Positions 25,152 through 33,115 of a stretch of DNA of 64,000 nucleotides are shown piece by piece (the stretch's first letter is position 1; each line of letters opens with the position of its first letter). The DNA lies in NCBI RefSeq assembly GCF_007859275.1, contig NZ_VOHC01000031.1, positions 30,427 to 94,426 of the forward strand, given 5' to 3'. The position numbers and the translations under genes are program-made. The stretch comes from Planomicrobium sp. CPCC 101079 (GTDB lineage: Bacteria > Bacillota > Bacilli > Bacillales_A > Planococcaceae). Below the pieces are notes generated by a model that was not told the origin of the DNA, searched no databases, and saw only the letters and a program-made list of their open reading frames with translations.

Positions 25152-27032
25152 TTATGACTCTGCAATTTCCTGGAGATAAGTCCACCGTTCAATCATCTGG
25201 TCATATTGCTCGGTCAGTTTATCAATATCTTCCGTTATTTTGTTCAATTTTTCAAAATCTGAACCACAAGATGCCATTGCTTCTTGCCGCTGTTCGATTT
25301 GCGCTTCCACTTCCGCTATATCATCGAGAATCGTGCTGTATTCTTTTTGTTCACTATACGTCATTTTCTTTTTCGGCTTTTCGGGTTTTGGCGCTTCTGT
25401 TACAAGTTCAGGCTCAGTCATTTGCTCCACTACAGGCTCTGGTTTTTCTTTGATAAATTCGGTATACAACCCTTGATATTCCAGAATCTGCCCCGTACCG
25501 GTTGTCCATAGCTTATGGGCGATGCGGTCCAGGAAAAAGCGGTCATGCGAAATGGTGATAACGACGCCCGGGAAATTTTCTAAAAAGTCTTCTAAGACAG
25601 ACAATGTTTGTATATCCAAGTCATTTGTCGGTTCATCCAAGAATAAAATATTTGGCTGTTCCATTAATAATTTTAACAGGTAAAGGCGCTTTCGTTCGCC
25701 ACCGGACAATTTGCCAATCAATGTACCATGGGCATTGGAAGGAAACAAAAACCGCTCCAGCATTTGTGTCGCCGATAACCGGACGCCTTTTGCGGCTTCA
25801 TAGTCGCTGGAAATTTCCTGAATATACTCGATCATACGCTGGGATTCATTCATTTCAGGCAAATGCTGTGTGAAATGTGCAATTTTAACGGTGCTGCCGT
25901 ATTCAATTTTGCCTTCAGTCGGCTCATACTCGCCAGCAAGCACTTTCATAAGTGTTGATTTACCGGCACCATTCGGGCCGACAATGCCGATGCGATCGCC
26001 TCCTTGCAGAAGGAAACTGAAGTTACGGAAAATAACGTTATCGCCAAAAGCCATTCCCAAATTCTCGCCTTCGATAATTTTTTTGCCAAGGCGTTGACTT
26101 TGCATGGACAATTCCAGAGACGTGTTGTCATTTTCTTTTTGTACATTTTCTTTTATTTCTTCAAAGCGCTGAATGCGTGCTTTTTGTTTTGTCGAGCGCG
26201 CTTTCGCGCCGCGCCGGATCCACTTCAATTCTGAACGGAAGCGGTTTTCCAATTTTTGCTGCGAAGAAGCTGCCATTTCATCGCGAATCGCTTTGTTCTC
26301 CAAATAATCGCCGTAGTTCCCTTTATGTGTATACATTGTCTGGTCGGCCAGTTCAAAGATATGGGTGGACACTGCATCCAGGAAATAGCGGTCATGCGTC
26401 ACAAACAACATTGCGCTGTTCATGCGCAATAACGTTTCTTGAAGCCATTCTGTCGATATGGCATCCAGATGGTTGGTCGGTTCATCCAGCAATATCAGGT
26501 CTGCCGGTTCGATCAATGCCTTTGCGAGCGCTACGCGTTTGCGCTGTCCGCCTGACAATTCCCCGATCTTTTGTTCAAACATGTCAATGCCCAGTTTAGT
26601 CAACGCTGTTTTGGCGAGCGCATTAACATCCCATGCATTTTCCCGCTCCATGCCTTCTTGGATTTTCATCAGCTCATCCTGCAGCTGCGTAGAGCTTGAG
26701 TCGACCATCATATTTTGGAGTGCTTGTTCGTATGAACGGTTCAGTGCCAGTACTGGGGAATCGCCTGAGAAGACGGTTTCCAGAACGGTCAATGATTCAT
26801 CAAATTCCGGTTCTTGTTTCAAATACGTGATTCGGTATTTCTTCGGGTGGTCCACCGTTACAGAATCCGCTTCCACTTCCCCGGCTAAAATTGACATCAA
26901 TGTTGATTTCCCTGTTCCGTTGACGCCGATCAATCCCGCACGCTCTCCCGGATACAACGAAAATTCCACATCTTTAAATAAAGTTTTTGCTCCAACTGTT
27001 TTTGTTAAATTTGTTATATTAATATGGCTCAT
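25152..27032 (-). CDS. yfmR: ABC-F family ribosome-associated ATPase (YfmR/Uup type)
   Basis: The 626-residue soluble protein has two ABC ATPase domains and no membrane segment. The first Walker A is 'GVNGTGKSTL' (36-45) with signature 'LSGGQRKRVALAKAL'; the second is 'GPNGAGKSTLMKVLAG' with 'LSGGERKRLYLLKLL'. Between them lies the ABC-F linker rich in Arg/Lys ('KWIRRGAKARSTKQKARIQ'), and a C-terminal coiled coil (about 560-626) as in Uup/YfmR. These proteins act at the ribosomal E site and relieve stalling, for instance at proline-rich stretches. The ATG overlaps the ypgQ stop (ATGA). I call it YfmR by architecture; other ABC-F groups are less likely because of the long C-terminal coil. Confidence 0.85.
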   Translation of the reverse strand: MSHINITNLTKTVGAKTLFKDVEFSLYPGERAGLIGVNGTGKSTLMSILAGEVEADSVTVDHPKKYRITYLKQEPEFDESLTVLETVFSGDSPVLALNRSYEQALQNMMVDSSSTQLQDELMKIQEGMERENAWDVNALAKTALTKLGIDMFEQKIGELSGGQRKRVALAKALIEPADLILLDEPTNHLDAISTEWLQETLLRMNSAMLFVTHDRYFLDAVSTHIFELADQTMYTHKGNYGDYLENKAIRDEMAASSQQKLENRFRSELKWIRRGAKARSTKQKARIQRFEEIKENVQKENDNTSLELSMQSQRLGKKIIEGENLGMAFGDNVIFRNFSFLLQGGDRIGIVGPNGAGKSTLMKVLAGEYEPTEGKIEYGSTVKIAHFTQHLPEMNESQRMIEYIQEISSDYEAAKGVRLSATQMLERFLFPSNAHGTLIGKLSGGERKRLYLLKLLMEQPNILFLDEPTNDLDIQTLSVLEDFLENFPGVVITISHDRFFLDRIAHKLWTTGTGQILEYQGLYTEFIKEKPEPVVEQMTEPELVTEAPKPEKPKKKMTYSEQKEYSTILDDIAEVEAQIEQRQEAMASCGSDFEKLNKITEDIDKLTEQYDQMIERWTYLQEIAES

Positions 27033-27664
27033 GCTTTCCCATCCGTTTCCTTTTGAAGTTGCTCTAAAAAGGATAACATAAATTGATGCCGTTCTTCAGC
27101 GATTTGCTTTCCGGCCGCTGTCGTCATCCGGTCTTTCAGCAATAATAATTTTTCATAAAAATGGGTAACGCTGCTTGTCGGCTTCGACCGGTATTCTTCT
27201 TCGCTCATGCTTTTCCGCGGTTGTTCTTGCCAATCGTAAAGCTTACGGCCTTTTGCCCCGCCAAAAGCGAACGTTCGCGCAATGCCGACTGCCCCGATTG
27301 CATCCAGCCGGTCAGCGTCTTGGACGATTTTTGCTTCGATCGTTTCAGCTGGAATTCCGCTGCCGCCTTTGAATGATACCGATTGGATGATGCTGCGGAT
27401 TTCTGCTTTTTCAGTTTCCGCCAGATTCAGGCTATTCATGATATCCGTTTCCAAGTCTTCGCCTTCTTTACGGTATTTTGGATCGGATACGTCATGGAGC
27501 AATACCGCCATTTCCACCAAAAAGGCATTTGCTTTCTCCTGCTTTAAAATTTTCTTCGCATTTTGCATCACCCGTTCGATATGCTGCCAGTCGTGGCTCG
27601 CATCAAACGTATTGTAAATTTCTTTCACTGCTTTTTCGCATTGGCCAATAATATCTTTTGTCAT
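27029..27664 (-). CDS. ypgQ: HD-domain nucleotide pyrophosphohydrolase (YpgQ-like)
   Basis: This 211-residue HD-superfamily metal phosphohydrolase has the metal ligands in 'FDASHDWQHIERV' (His24/His28), 'LLHDV' (His57-Asp58) and 'VQDADRLDAIG' (Asp116/Asp118). Bacillus YpgQ is known as a Mn-dependent enzyme cutting dNTPs to dNMP and pyrophosphate. The gene starts at 27664 and its TGA overlaps the ABC-F start. In Bacillus subtilis ypgQ is adjacent to ypgR; here an ABC-F gene lies between them. Confidence 0.88.
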   Translation of the reverse strand: MTKDIIGQCEKAVKEIYNTFDASHDWQHIERVMQNAKKILKQEKANAFLVEMAVLLHDVSDPKYRKEGEDLETDIMNSLNLAETEKAEIRSIIQSVSFKGGSGIPAETIEAKIVQDADRLDAIGAVGIARTFAFGGAKGRKLYDWQEQPRKSMSEEEYRSKPTSSVTHFYEKLLLLKDRMTTAAGKQIAEERHQFMLSFLEQLQKETDGKA

Positions 27665-27728
27665 AGTGTTCTCCTTTTCATCTGATGTCTTTATTATACT
27701 CTTTATCCCTCAATCTTGTTTCATCCCA

Positions 27729-27757
27729 TTGACGATTAGAATGGCTTCATGTATAGT
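27729..27757 (+). promoter_or_regulatory. Strong SigA promoter of the cold-shock gene
   Basis: TTGACG (27729-27734) and TATAGT (27752-27757) are separated by exactly 17 bases. This leaves a leader of about 58 bases ahead of the start, as expected for a cold-shock mRNA. Confidence 0.8.
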
Positions 27758-27821
27758 ATAGCCACCATTAAAAGACTTTTTAATGGATCCGCGTCAAGAC
27801 TCAATATTAGGGGGAACGTGC

Positions 27822-28028
27822 ATGCACCAAGGAACAGTGAAATGGTTTAATGCAGAAAGAGGCTATGGCTTTATCGAGTCTGCCAATGGTGATGATGTTT
27901 TCGTCCATTTTACCGGGATTCAAGGCGAAGGATTCCGTACGCTCCAGGAAGGCAAGAACGTAGCTTTTGAAGTTATTGACGGCAATCGCGGTCCCCAAGC
28001 AGCTAACGTAGTGCTGATTCAACCATAA
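27822..28028 (+). CDS. Cold-shock domain RNA chaperone
   Basis: The 68-residue protein is a single cold-shock domain: '[16 protein letters not shown]' with RNP1 and 'DDVFVHF' with RNP2. It binds single-stranded RNA or DNA and melts structure. The start at 27822 follows GGGGGAACGTGC; a longer start lies in the leader. Its '[16 protein letters not shown]' form differs from the more usual '[16 protein letters not shown]', so I give no cspA/B/C/D letter. It has its own promoter and terminator. Confidence 0.95.
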   Translation: MHQGTVKWFNAERGYGFIESANGDDVFVHFTGIQGEGFRTLQEGKNVAFEVIDGNRGPQAANVVLIQP

Positions 28029-28046
28029 AAATAGCCATAAACAACA

Positions 28047-28080
28047 AAAAGACCCGGAAGTTTTCCCGGGTCTTATTTTT
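28047..28080 (+). terminator. Terminator between the cold-shock gene and the convergent 654-residue ORF
   Basis: AAGACCCGG pairs with CCGGGTCTT and is followed rightward by ATTTTTATTT; A-rich sequence on the other flank could let it serve the convergent gene as well. Confidence 0.88.
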
Positions 28081-28096
28081 ATTTATTTCACATTAT

Positions 28097-30061
28097 TTAT
28101 GCCCATGTATACGTCTGGCCCCAACTTTCACGCGCCAGTTTTTCAATCGCTTCCACGTCCGAATCTTCCACCATATAAGTATCGCCTTGTTCGTACGGGT
28201 TGTAATGGAATGCATACATCCGCGCGACAAATTGATGGAATGGCAATGAAGATTCGCCTTCAAGCTCGCCGTTGCCATAAACACTTGTCTCGATTCCTTG
28301 GCCCCAGTTCTGCCCGCTGTCGTTGTTCGGGTTATAGAAATAGATGCGGTATTCTTCATCAGGGTCCTGGGCAATGCGCTGGATTGAAACTGCATGCAAA
28401 CCAAGCAGCTTGCCATGGACGTTGGTAATGTAAATGCCAACCGGGTTCGGATAGATCAACTCGTATCCTTCATTGTAAAGCGGATGATGTGTTGCATAGA
28501 ACAATCTGACAAATGAGTCGTAATCCGTTACAAATCCGGTAAATGGATCAATGATATTGGCAAAACCCCGCGGAATCCATTCGCCATAAAATTCAGGATT
28601 CACCCATTTATGGCCGTCTTCCCCGCGCAATAACGTCTTCTTCATCATTTCATTATAAATTTTATCGAGATGCGGGACCAGGACGCTCGAAACCGGGTCC
28701 AATTCGTGGTGGATTTCCCCAGCTACTCCGTCTTCAATTGAATTAGAATGGATTTCTTCTCCTTCAAACGTCACGTCGATATCGTTTTCCCGTACAGCCC
28801 GCGCTACATATTCCAATAATTGGCCTATGCCGTGCTGTGCCCACAAACTAATAGCCCGAGCCGATTGGCATGTGGGATTCAATCCTTGGCCGATTCCAAG
28901 CGGTTGGCCAAGAACGGAAATGACGCCCCCGATCAACACTCCATTTGCGGAAAGTCCTGCTTTCCGGAATTCAGGGCGCAGCAACCGTTTTTTCACTTCA
29001 GGGCGTATATCGATATCAAATAATCTTCTCATTGCCGGTATCAAAGGCTCCTGCGTCAACACACCGCGGTCTAACATGCGGAACAAGCCATAAATCACTT
29101 TGCTTGTTTGCGGATATATGGAGAAATGAATCATATCCCGCACAAGCTGTTGGTTCGCATTAAAACTCGCTGTCCCCATTTCAGACAAATCGAGAAACTC
29201 CGGAATCAGTTCCGGCTTGCTTCTATTTAGGTAACGCATGAAAATCGCTGCAATCGGTGCAACCAATCCCGTTCTATTCATTGATTCCGCATACTCGTGA
29301 GCTTCTTTTTTCAGCGCTTCGTCGTCCGCTTCAACCAATTTTCTGCGATATTCTTTGAAGTTCGGTTCTTGCTCGCTCATTGTAGTAGGAGTTGTAATGG
29401 CTTTTTGGAAGTGCTGCAGTGTTTCTTTCGTGCTTTCATCGATATTCTCGTCAATCATTTGGGTTGCAGTTTCAATCATGTTGATGATCCGGTCGACCAT
29501 GATCGGCCGTTGGACTGTCAGACGTTGAATTTCTTCGACAAGTTTGTGCGCTACCGCCCGGTAAGAAAGCTTGCTTCCGAGGAACCGGAAAAGGCGTTCA
29601 CCGCGTTCGAGATGCACCCCTCCGCCTTCGACCCGCGCTTCCTCTGTTTCAGCAGGAAATAACAAGTCCAAGTTCAAGGCCAAAACTTCGTTTAGAAAAG
29701 CCGAAGCTTCTTCAGGCGGAACTTTTTCATGGACATAGTTGCCTTCTGAAATTGACAACATGCGCAGTTCGCTTAACAGTTCAACCACGGAATTAAGGCC
29801 TTTTATGCGAAGTGAACCGCCGACAAACGCCGGTTCTAAGTTGTCTGCATCGGCCCATGGGCCTCCATTGAAAACTCCGGCTCTATCAAAATCAGCCGCA
29901 AATTCATAAAGCATTTCTAACCCTTCATCAGTTGCTGCCAATTCGGTAGCCAACTGGAATACTTCCGTTTGGTACATGCTCTTGGCATACGGTTTTGCCT
30001 CTTCAAGTGTCCGGAGGGCTTGCCCAAATTTTTCTTTTACAGTAGATGCTTCAGTAGCCAT
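28097..30061 (-). CDS. Unknown 654-residue protein with papain-like Cys/His/Asn pattern
   Basis: I do not recognise this protein as a named family. The first 380 residues look helical and have no motif I can name. The C-terminal part has the order expected of a papain-fold enzyme: the single cysteine of the whole protein, Cys398, at a helix start in 'GQGLNPTCQSARAISLWAQH'; a His556 in a strand, 'LLGLHAVSIQRI'; and Asn577-Pro-Asn-Asn in 'IYFYNPNNDSGQNWG'. That spacing (about 158 then 21) and the 'LHAVSI' to 'FYNPNN' step are typical of cysteine peptidases and transglutaminase-like enzymes. There is no signal peptide or membrane segment. The ATG at 30061 has GGAGG at seven bases. It follows the ATP-grasp gene by 19 bases, so the two are one operon and may process and ligate the same substrate. 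The family is inferred. Confidence 0.85.
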   Translation of the reverse strand: MATEASTVKEKFGQALRTLEEAKPYAKSMYQTEVFQLATELAATDEGLEMLYEFAADFDRAGVFNGGPWADADNLEPAFVGGSLRIKGLNSVVELLSELRMLSISEGNYVHEKVPPEEASAFLNEVLALNLDLLFPAETEEARVEGGGVHLERGERLFRFLGSKLSYRAVAHKLVEEIQRLTVQRPIMVDRIINMIETATQMIDENIDESTKETLQHFQKAITTPTTMSEQEPNFKEYRRKLVEADDEALKKEAHEYAESMNRTGLVAPIAAIFMRYLNRSKPELIPEFLDLSEMGTASFNANQQLVRDMIHFSIYPQTSKVIYGLFRMLDRGVLTQEPLIPAMRRLFDIDIRPEVKKRLLRPEFRKAGLSANGVLIGGVISVLGQPLGIGQGLNPTCQSARAISLWAQHGIGQLLEYVARAVRENDIDVTFEGEEIHSNSIEDGVAGEIHHELDPVSSVLVPHLDKIYNEMMKKTLLRGEDGHKWVNPEFYGEWIPRGFANIIDPFTGFVTDYDSFVRLFYATHHPLYNEGYELIYPNPVGIYITNVHGKLLGLHAVSIQRIAQDPDEEYRIYFYNPNNDSGQNWGQGIETSVYGNGELEGESSLPFHQFVARMYAFHYNPYEQGDTYMVEDSDVEAIEKLARESWGQTYTWA

Positions 30062-30080
30062 ACGTATACCTCCAGATTAT

Positions 30081-31307
30081 TTAATGATAAAAATCATATT
30101 TCTCGTATTTTTTAAGCAGTTCGGTCATGCGGCCGCTGTCTTCTCCGAAGAAGAACAAAGTACCGTAATGGTTTCCGAAGCCGACGCGTTCCGCCACTTT
30201 GGAAGTGACCGGTATGAACAAATCATGCTTTTCAAAATAAGGATCGTTTTTCAGCTCAGCTGGAATATCCAACTTTTCAATCAGGCGGACCCGCGGGTAG
30301 ACCATTAAACTTCCAGCGTAGCCACGTGCAGAGCTTACTTCTTCCGGGAAAAACGCTTCCAACTCTTCGGCAGTCGTATCCGGATCGCTGCACAGAATCT
30401 GTGCTTGGAAAGCATTAAATCCATAAGCGCGTTCAATCAGGTCAAAAATATGTCCGCCTGGCACGCGCGCAGCGACTTCCCCAAAATTCAGCGTCCCGTC
30501 ATGGGATATGAAATATTCCGGATGAATCACTCCATATTTAATTTCAAACGAGTCGACCAGTTTTTGGATTTGTTCTCGAATCTGTGGGCGCCATTCCTCC
30601 AATGCTGGAGAAGCTGGAACGAAGTTGGAGTGGCCGAGCTTAACGTATTCGGTGATGTTGAGGAACTTGATCTCCCCGTTATGGATAAAAGCTTCGCATG
30701 AAAATTCCTGGCCATCCAAATGGCTTTCCATCAAATACGGGAACTCCTGCACTTCACTTTTGTCGATATCGCTTGCATCGCGGATAACCATATGCCCGAC
30801 TGTGCCGGCTTTATTCAATGGCTTGATGTGGATTGGGTCATTAACATCCCCATCAATTTTAATCAACGCATCATTCACCCGCTTTAGAAAGCGGTAAATA
30901 TCATCTTTTGAATAAGCTTCTTCAAACACACCCACTTTAATGCCTGACATCTGGGCTTTCCGTTTCATGAGGCCTTTGTCGCGCAAAAGCAGTGAACGGT
31001 TGAAAACGCGGGGATCGTCGAAAAACTTAGCGTTTAACACGCCTGCCCATTCGACGGTCTCTTCGTAAATGGGAACAGCCAGTTTTACATTCAACTCGGC
31101 CAATTGATCATATAGCTCTTCAGATCCTTCGTTCAAGCGGTCAAAATCCCAAGGCACAAAAGGTATATCGTGTTCCTTGGCGAATCCGATAAAATCTGGA
31201 GGGCCAACAACTACGAACGGCCGGTTCAATTTGTCCATCGCTTCAATTGCCGGAATGCTCCAGCCTAAAATGGCGGTCTTTTTTTGGTTCGCGTTTGTTT
31301 CGGTCAT
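30081..31307 (-). CDS. ATP-grasp carboxylate-amine/thiol ligase
   Basis: The 408-residue soluble enzyme has an N-terminal Rossmann-like domain ('TAILGWSIPAIEAMDKLNRP') and an ATP-grasp fold: Lys162 in 'HIKPLNKAGTVG', the 'YLMESHLDGQEFSCEAF' strand pair (191-207), 'YGVIHPEYFI' (258-267) and 'FGEVAARVPGGHI' (275-287). The last two resemble the Mg-ATP ligands of the ATP-grasp_4/L-amino-acid-ligase group. Such enzymes activate a carboxylate as acyl-phosphate and join it to an amine. The ATG at 31307 has GAGGGAG at seven bases; the GTG six codons earlier lies inside that site. It heads a two-gene unit with the 654-residue putative cysteine hydrolase. The substrate is unknown. Confidence 0.88.
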   Translation of the reverse strand: MTETNANQKKTAILGWSIPAIEAMDKLNRPFVVVGPPDFIGFAKEHDIPFVPWDFDRLNEGSEELYDQLAELNVKLAVPIYEETVEWAGVLNAKFFDDPRVFNRSLLLRDKGLMKRKAQMSGIKVGVFEEAYSKDDIYRFLKRVNDALIKIDGDVNDPIHIKPLNKAGTVGHMVIRDASDIDKSEVQEFPYLMESHLDGQEFSCEAFIHNGEIKFLNITEYVKLGHSNFVPASPALEEWRPQIREQIQKLVDSFEIKYGVIHPEYFISHDGTLNFGEVAARVPGGHIFDLIERAYGFNAFQAQILCSDPDTTAEELEAFFPEEVSSARGYAGSLMVYPRVRLIEKLDIPAELKNDPYFEKHDLFIPVTSKVAERVGFGNHYGTLFFFGEDSGRMTELLKKYEKYDFYH

Positions 31308-31337
31308 AGCATTACTCCCTCTCACCCATGTTAGTTT

Positions 31338-31400
31338 GCAATATACATTAAAGTATTGCCTATTGCGAAAAAATATAAACCTTTGTGTAACAAAGGTTTA
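31338..31400. other. Two palindromes in the divergent ATP-grasp/GNAT promoter region
   Basis: GCAATA...TATTGC spans 31338-31359, and a perfect 10-base-pair inverted repeat TAAACCTTTG/CAAAGGTTTA spans 31376-31400. Both genes read away from here, so these are not needed as terminators of any visible gene. They could be operators or a leader attenuator. Confidence 0.5.
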
Positions 31401-31463
31401 TTCTCCTTTTTTCAGGGGAAATGAATAACCAAAATCTTTCCAACAAGAAAGGAACTGAATGCG

Positions 31464-32033
31464 ATGGAATCTTGGTTTTCAAGTCTCCGCGATTATTTCC
31501 CGGCAAAGGAAATGAAATCGGAAAACCATATGAAGCAGTTGTTCAAGGAAAAACCAGAAGGCTATAAACTTGATGAAGGACCTCAATATACCCTTGTTTA
31601 CTTCGAGAAGCCCGATTTTCTGTTCATCGATTATATTTTAGTAAGCAGCGCTTCCCGCGGCAGCGGCCTTGGCAGCAAAATCATCGAACGGATAAAAAAG
31701 AAAAATAAAATGATCATTCTAGAAGTAGACCCCATCTCCCAAGAAGACCCCGAAACAGCAAAACGTGTACGCTTCTACCAAAAACAGAATTTCAAAAAAG
31801 TCCCGGCAATAGAATATGTCCGCAAACACCCAATTACCGGCGAACGGAGCGAAATGGATATTTTTTATTGGTCGCCTAACAACGAATCCGATGAATGGGT
31901 CATGGAAAAAATGAAAGAAGCGTATGAAGAAGTCCATGCTTTTAATGGTAAAGAATTATACGGTGCTTCTCCTCAAACCGCAGATGAGGTTCTTCAAATG
32001 CGGCCATCAAAACAACAGAGCAAAGCGGAATAA
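31464..32033 (+). CDS. GNAT-family N-acetyltransferase
   Basis: A 189-residue GNAT: acetyl-CoA loop 'ASRGSGLGSKIIERI' near residue 63-77, then 'MIILEVDP' and 'RFYQKQNFKKVP', the usual beta5-alpha4 run. The substrate cannot be named. After residue 140 it carries an extra acidic/charged tail ('EWVMEKMKEAYEEVHAFNGK'). The ATG at 31464 has AAAGGAACTGAATGCG upstream. It reads divergently from the ATP-grasp operon and is terminated by a bidirectional hairpin. Confidence 0.88.
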   Translation: MESWFSSLRDYFPAKEMKSENHMKQLFKEKPEGYKLDEGPQYTLVYFEKPDFLFIDYILVSSASRGSGLGSKIIERIKKKNKMIILEVDPISQEDPETAKRVRFYQKQNFKKVPAIEYVRKHPITGERSEMDIFYWSPNNESDEWVMEKMKEAYEEVHAFNGKELYGASPQTADEVLQMRPSKQQSKAE

Positions 32034-32074
32034 AAAAACTCCCGTGTGTGGAATATCCACACACGGGAGTTTTT
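32034..32074. terminator. Bidirectional terminator between GNAT and zinc-finger genes
   Basis: CTCCCGTGTGTGGA pairs perfectly with TCCACACACGGGAG around a three-base loop, with A and T runs on the two flanks. Confidence 0.93.
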
Positions 32075-32078
32075 GCTT

Positions 32079-32276
32079 TTATTTTTCACCAGTCCCGATT
32101 TTGTTCAATTCTTCCCCTAAAAACCGCAGCTGCGAACCAACCGTGCATTCGCTGATGCAAAAACGGTGCGCCGCCGTTTTCCCATGGTCTTTCCGTATTT
32201 GCCGCTTTACGAAGCAGCCTTCGCAATACGTATCGAGCATTTCATCTATTTCGTTCATAATTGAAAGTTTATTCAC
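32079..32276 (-). CDS. Small zinc-finger-domain protein
   Basis: The 65-residue protein has four cysteines in a Cys18-x2-Cys21 and Cys40-x3-Cys44 pattern ('TYCEGCFVKRQ', 'HRFCISECTVG') plus a nearby His37. It resembles the small zf-C2HCIx2C group of Bacillales. No function is known. The GTG start at 32276 has GAGGAGTG upstream. Zinc binding is inferred from spacing. Confidence 0.75.
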   Translation of the reverse strand: MNKLSIMNEIDEMLDTYCEGCFVKRQIRKDHGKTAAHRFCISECTVGSQLRFLGEELNKIGTGEK

Positions 32277-32322
32277 TGCTTCACTCCTCAGAAAAATAGC
32301 ATTCTGTTATTTTACTATGCAT

Positions 32323-32351
32323 TTGTGTTTTATTCCAACAATAGATATACT
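32323..32351 (+). promoter_or_regulatory. Predicted promoter of the preQ1 riboswitch unit
   Basis: TTGTGT (32323-32328), 17-base spacer, TATACT (32346-32351), about 20 bases before the riboswitch. Confidence 0.6.
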
Positions 32352-32377
32352 GTTCTAGGACATTTTCATAAGATTTT

Positions 32378-32416
32378 AGCGGTTCGTGAACTCCCGCTTT
32401 ATCAAAACTAAGGAGG
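32378..32416 (+). promoter_or_regulatory. preQ1-I riboswitch (translational)
   Basis: The stem AGCGG/CCGCT (32378-32382 and 32393-32397) encloses a TTCG-containing loop. It is followed by an A-rich strand and 'AAAACTAAGGAGG' (32404-32416), which matches the preQ1 class I consensus (stem, C/T-rich loop, A-rich tail ending ACTAAGG). The 3' strand of the pseudoknot merges with the AGGAGG ribosome site of the following TTG start, so ligand binding should block translation. The next gene is a queuosine-precursor transporter, confirming the match. Confidence 0.9.
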
Positions 32417-32423
32417 AACTTTT

Positions 32424-33107
32424 TTGTTCAATGAAATTTTTGGACTGAGCTTTGTCTTAGTCAATTTTATAATGTTGTTGATCATGTATAAATTCTTTGG
32501 AAAAGCCGGTTTGTTCGCTTGGGTTGCCATCTCCACAATCTTGGCCAATATCCAAGTGACCAAAACAATCGAGATAATCGGCTTGACTGCGACGCTAGGC
32601 AATAGCTTGTATGCCTCAACTTTTTTGGCAACCGATATTTTGAACGAGAAATACGGCAAAAAAGATGCGCAAAAAGCGGTTTGGCTTGGGTTTTTCTCCC
32701 TGTTAATCATGATAGTTGCCATGCAATTCGGCATGAAATTCATTCCAGCGGCAAGTGATTTCGCCGATGAATCGCTGCATACCATCTTCGGCTTAATCCC
32801 TCAAATCGCCATCGCGAGCATGTTTGCCTATTTGGCAAGCCAGCATCTGGATGTCTGGATTTTCACTGCCTTGCGTAAGATATTTTCGTCAGATGGCCAG
32901 TTCTGGATCCGCAACAACGGTTCTACATTGATTAGCCAATTGCTGGATACATTGATTTTCACTAGCATCGCTTTTTTCGGCGTTTATTCGTTTGACGTCT
33001 GGATCCAGATTTTCCTCTCCACATATATTCTCAAATTTATCGTTTCCGTTCTTGATACGCCATTTGGCTATTTGGCGAAAATCATCAAACCAGCAGACGA
33101 AAAGTAG
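32424..33107 (+). CDS. Queuosine precursor transporter (YhhQ/YpdP family)
   Basis: The 227-residue protein has about six hydrophobic segments and the family's 'GNSLYASTFLATDILNEKYG' and 'DTLIFTSIAFFG' stretches. YhhQ-type transporters bring in 7-deazaguanine precursors of queuosine (preQ0 or preQ1). The start is TTG at 32424, eight bases after the AGGAGG that belongs to the preQ1 riboswitch. The RNase H-like gene follows by 8 bases in the same unit, as I recall for ypdP-ypdQ in Bacillus. No queCDEF genes are visible, in keeping with salvage. Confidence 0.92.
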   Translation: MFNEIFGLSFVLVNFIMLLIMYKFFGKAGLFAWVAISTILANIQVTKTIEIIGLTATLGNSLYASTFLATDILNEKYGKKDAQKAVWLGFFSLLIMIVAMQFGMKFIPAASDFADESLHTIFGLIPQIAIASMFAYLASQHLDVWIFTALRKIFSSDGQFWIRNNGSTLISQLLDTLIFTSIAFFGVYSFDVWIQIFLSTYILKFIVSVLDTPFGYLAKIIKPADEK

Positions 33108-33115
33108 GTGATACC

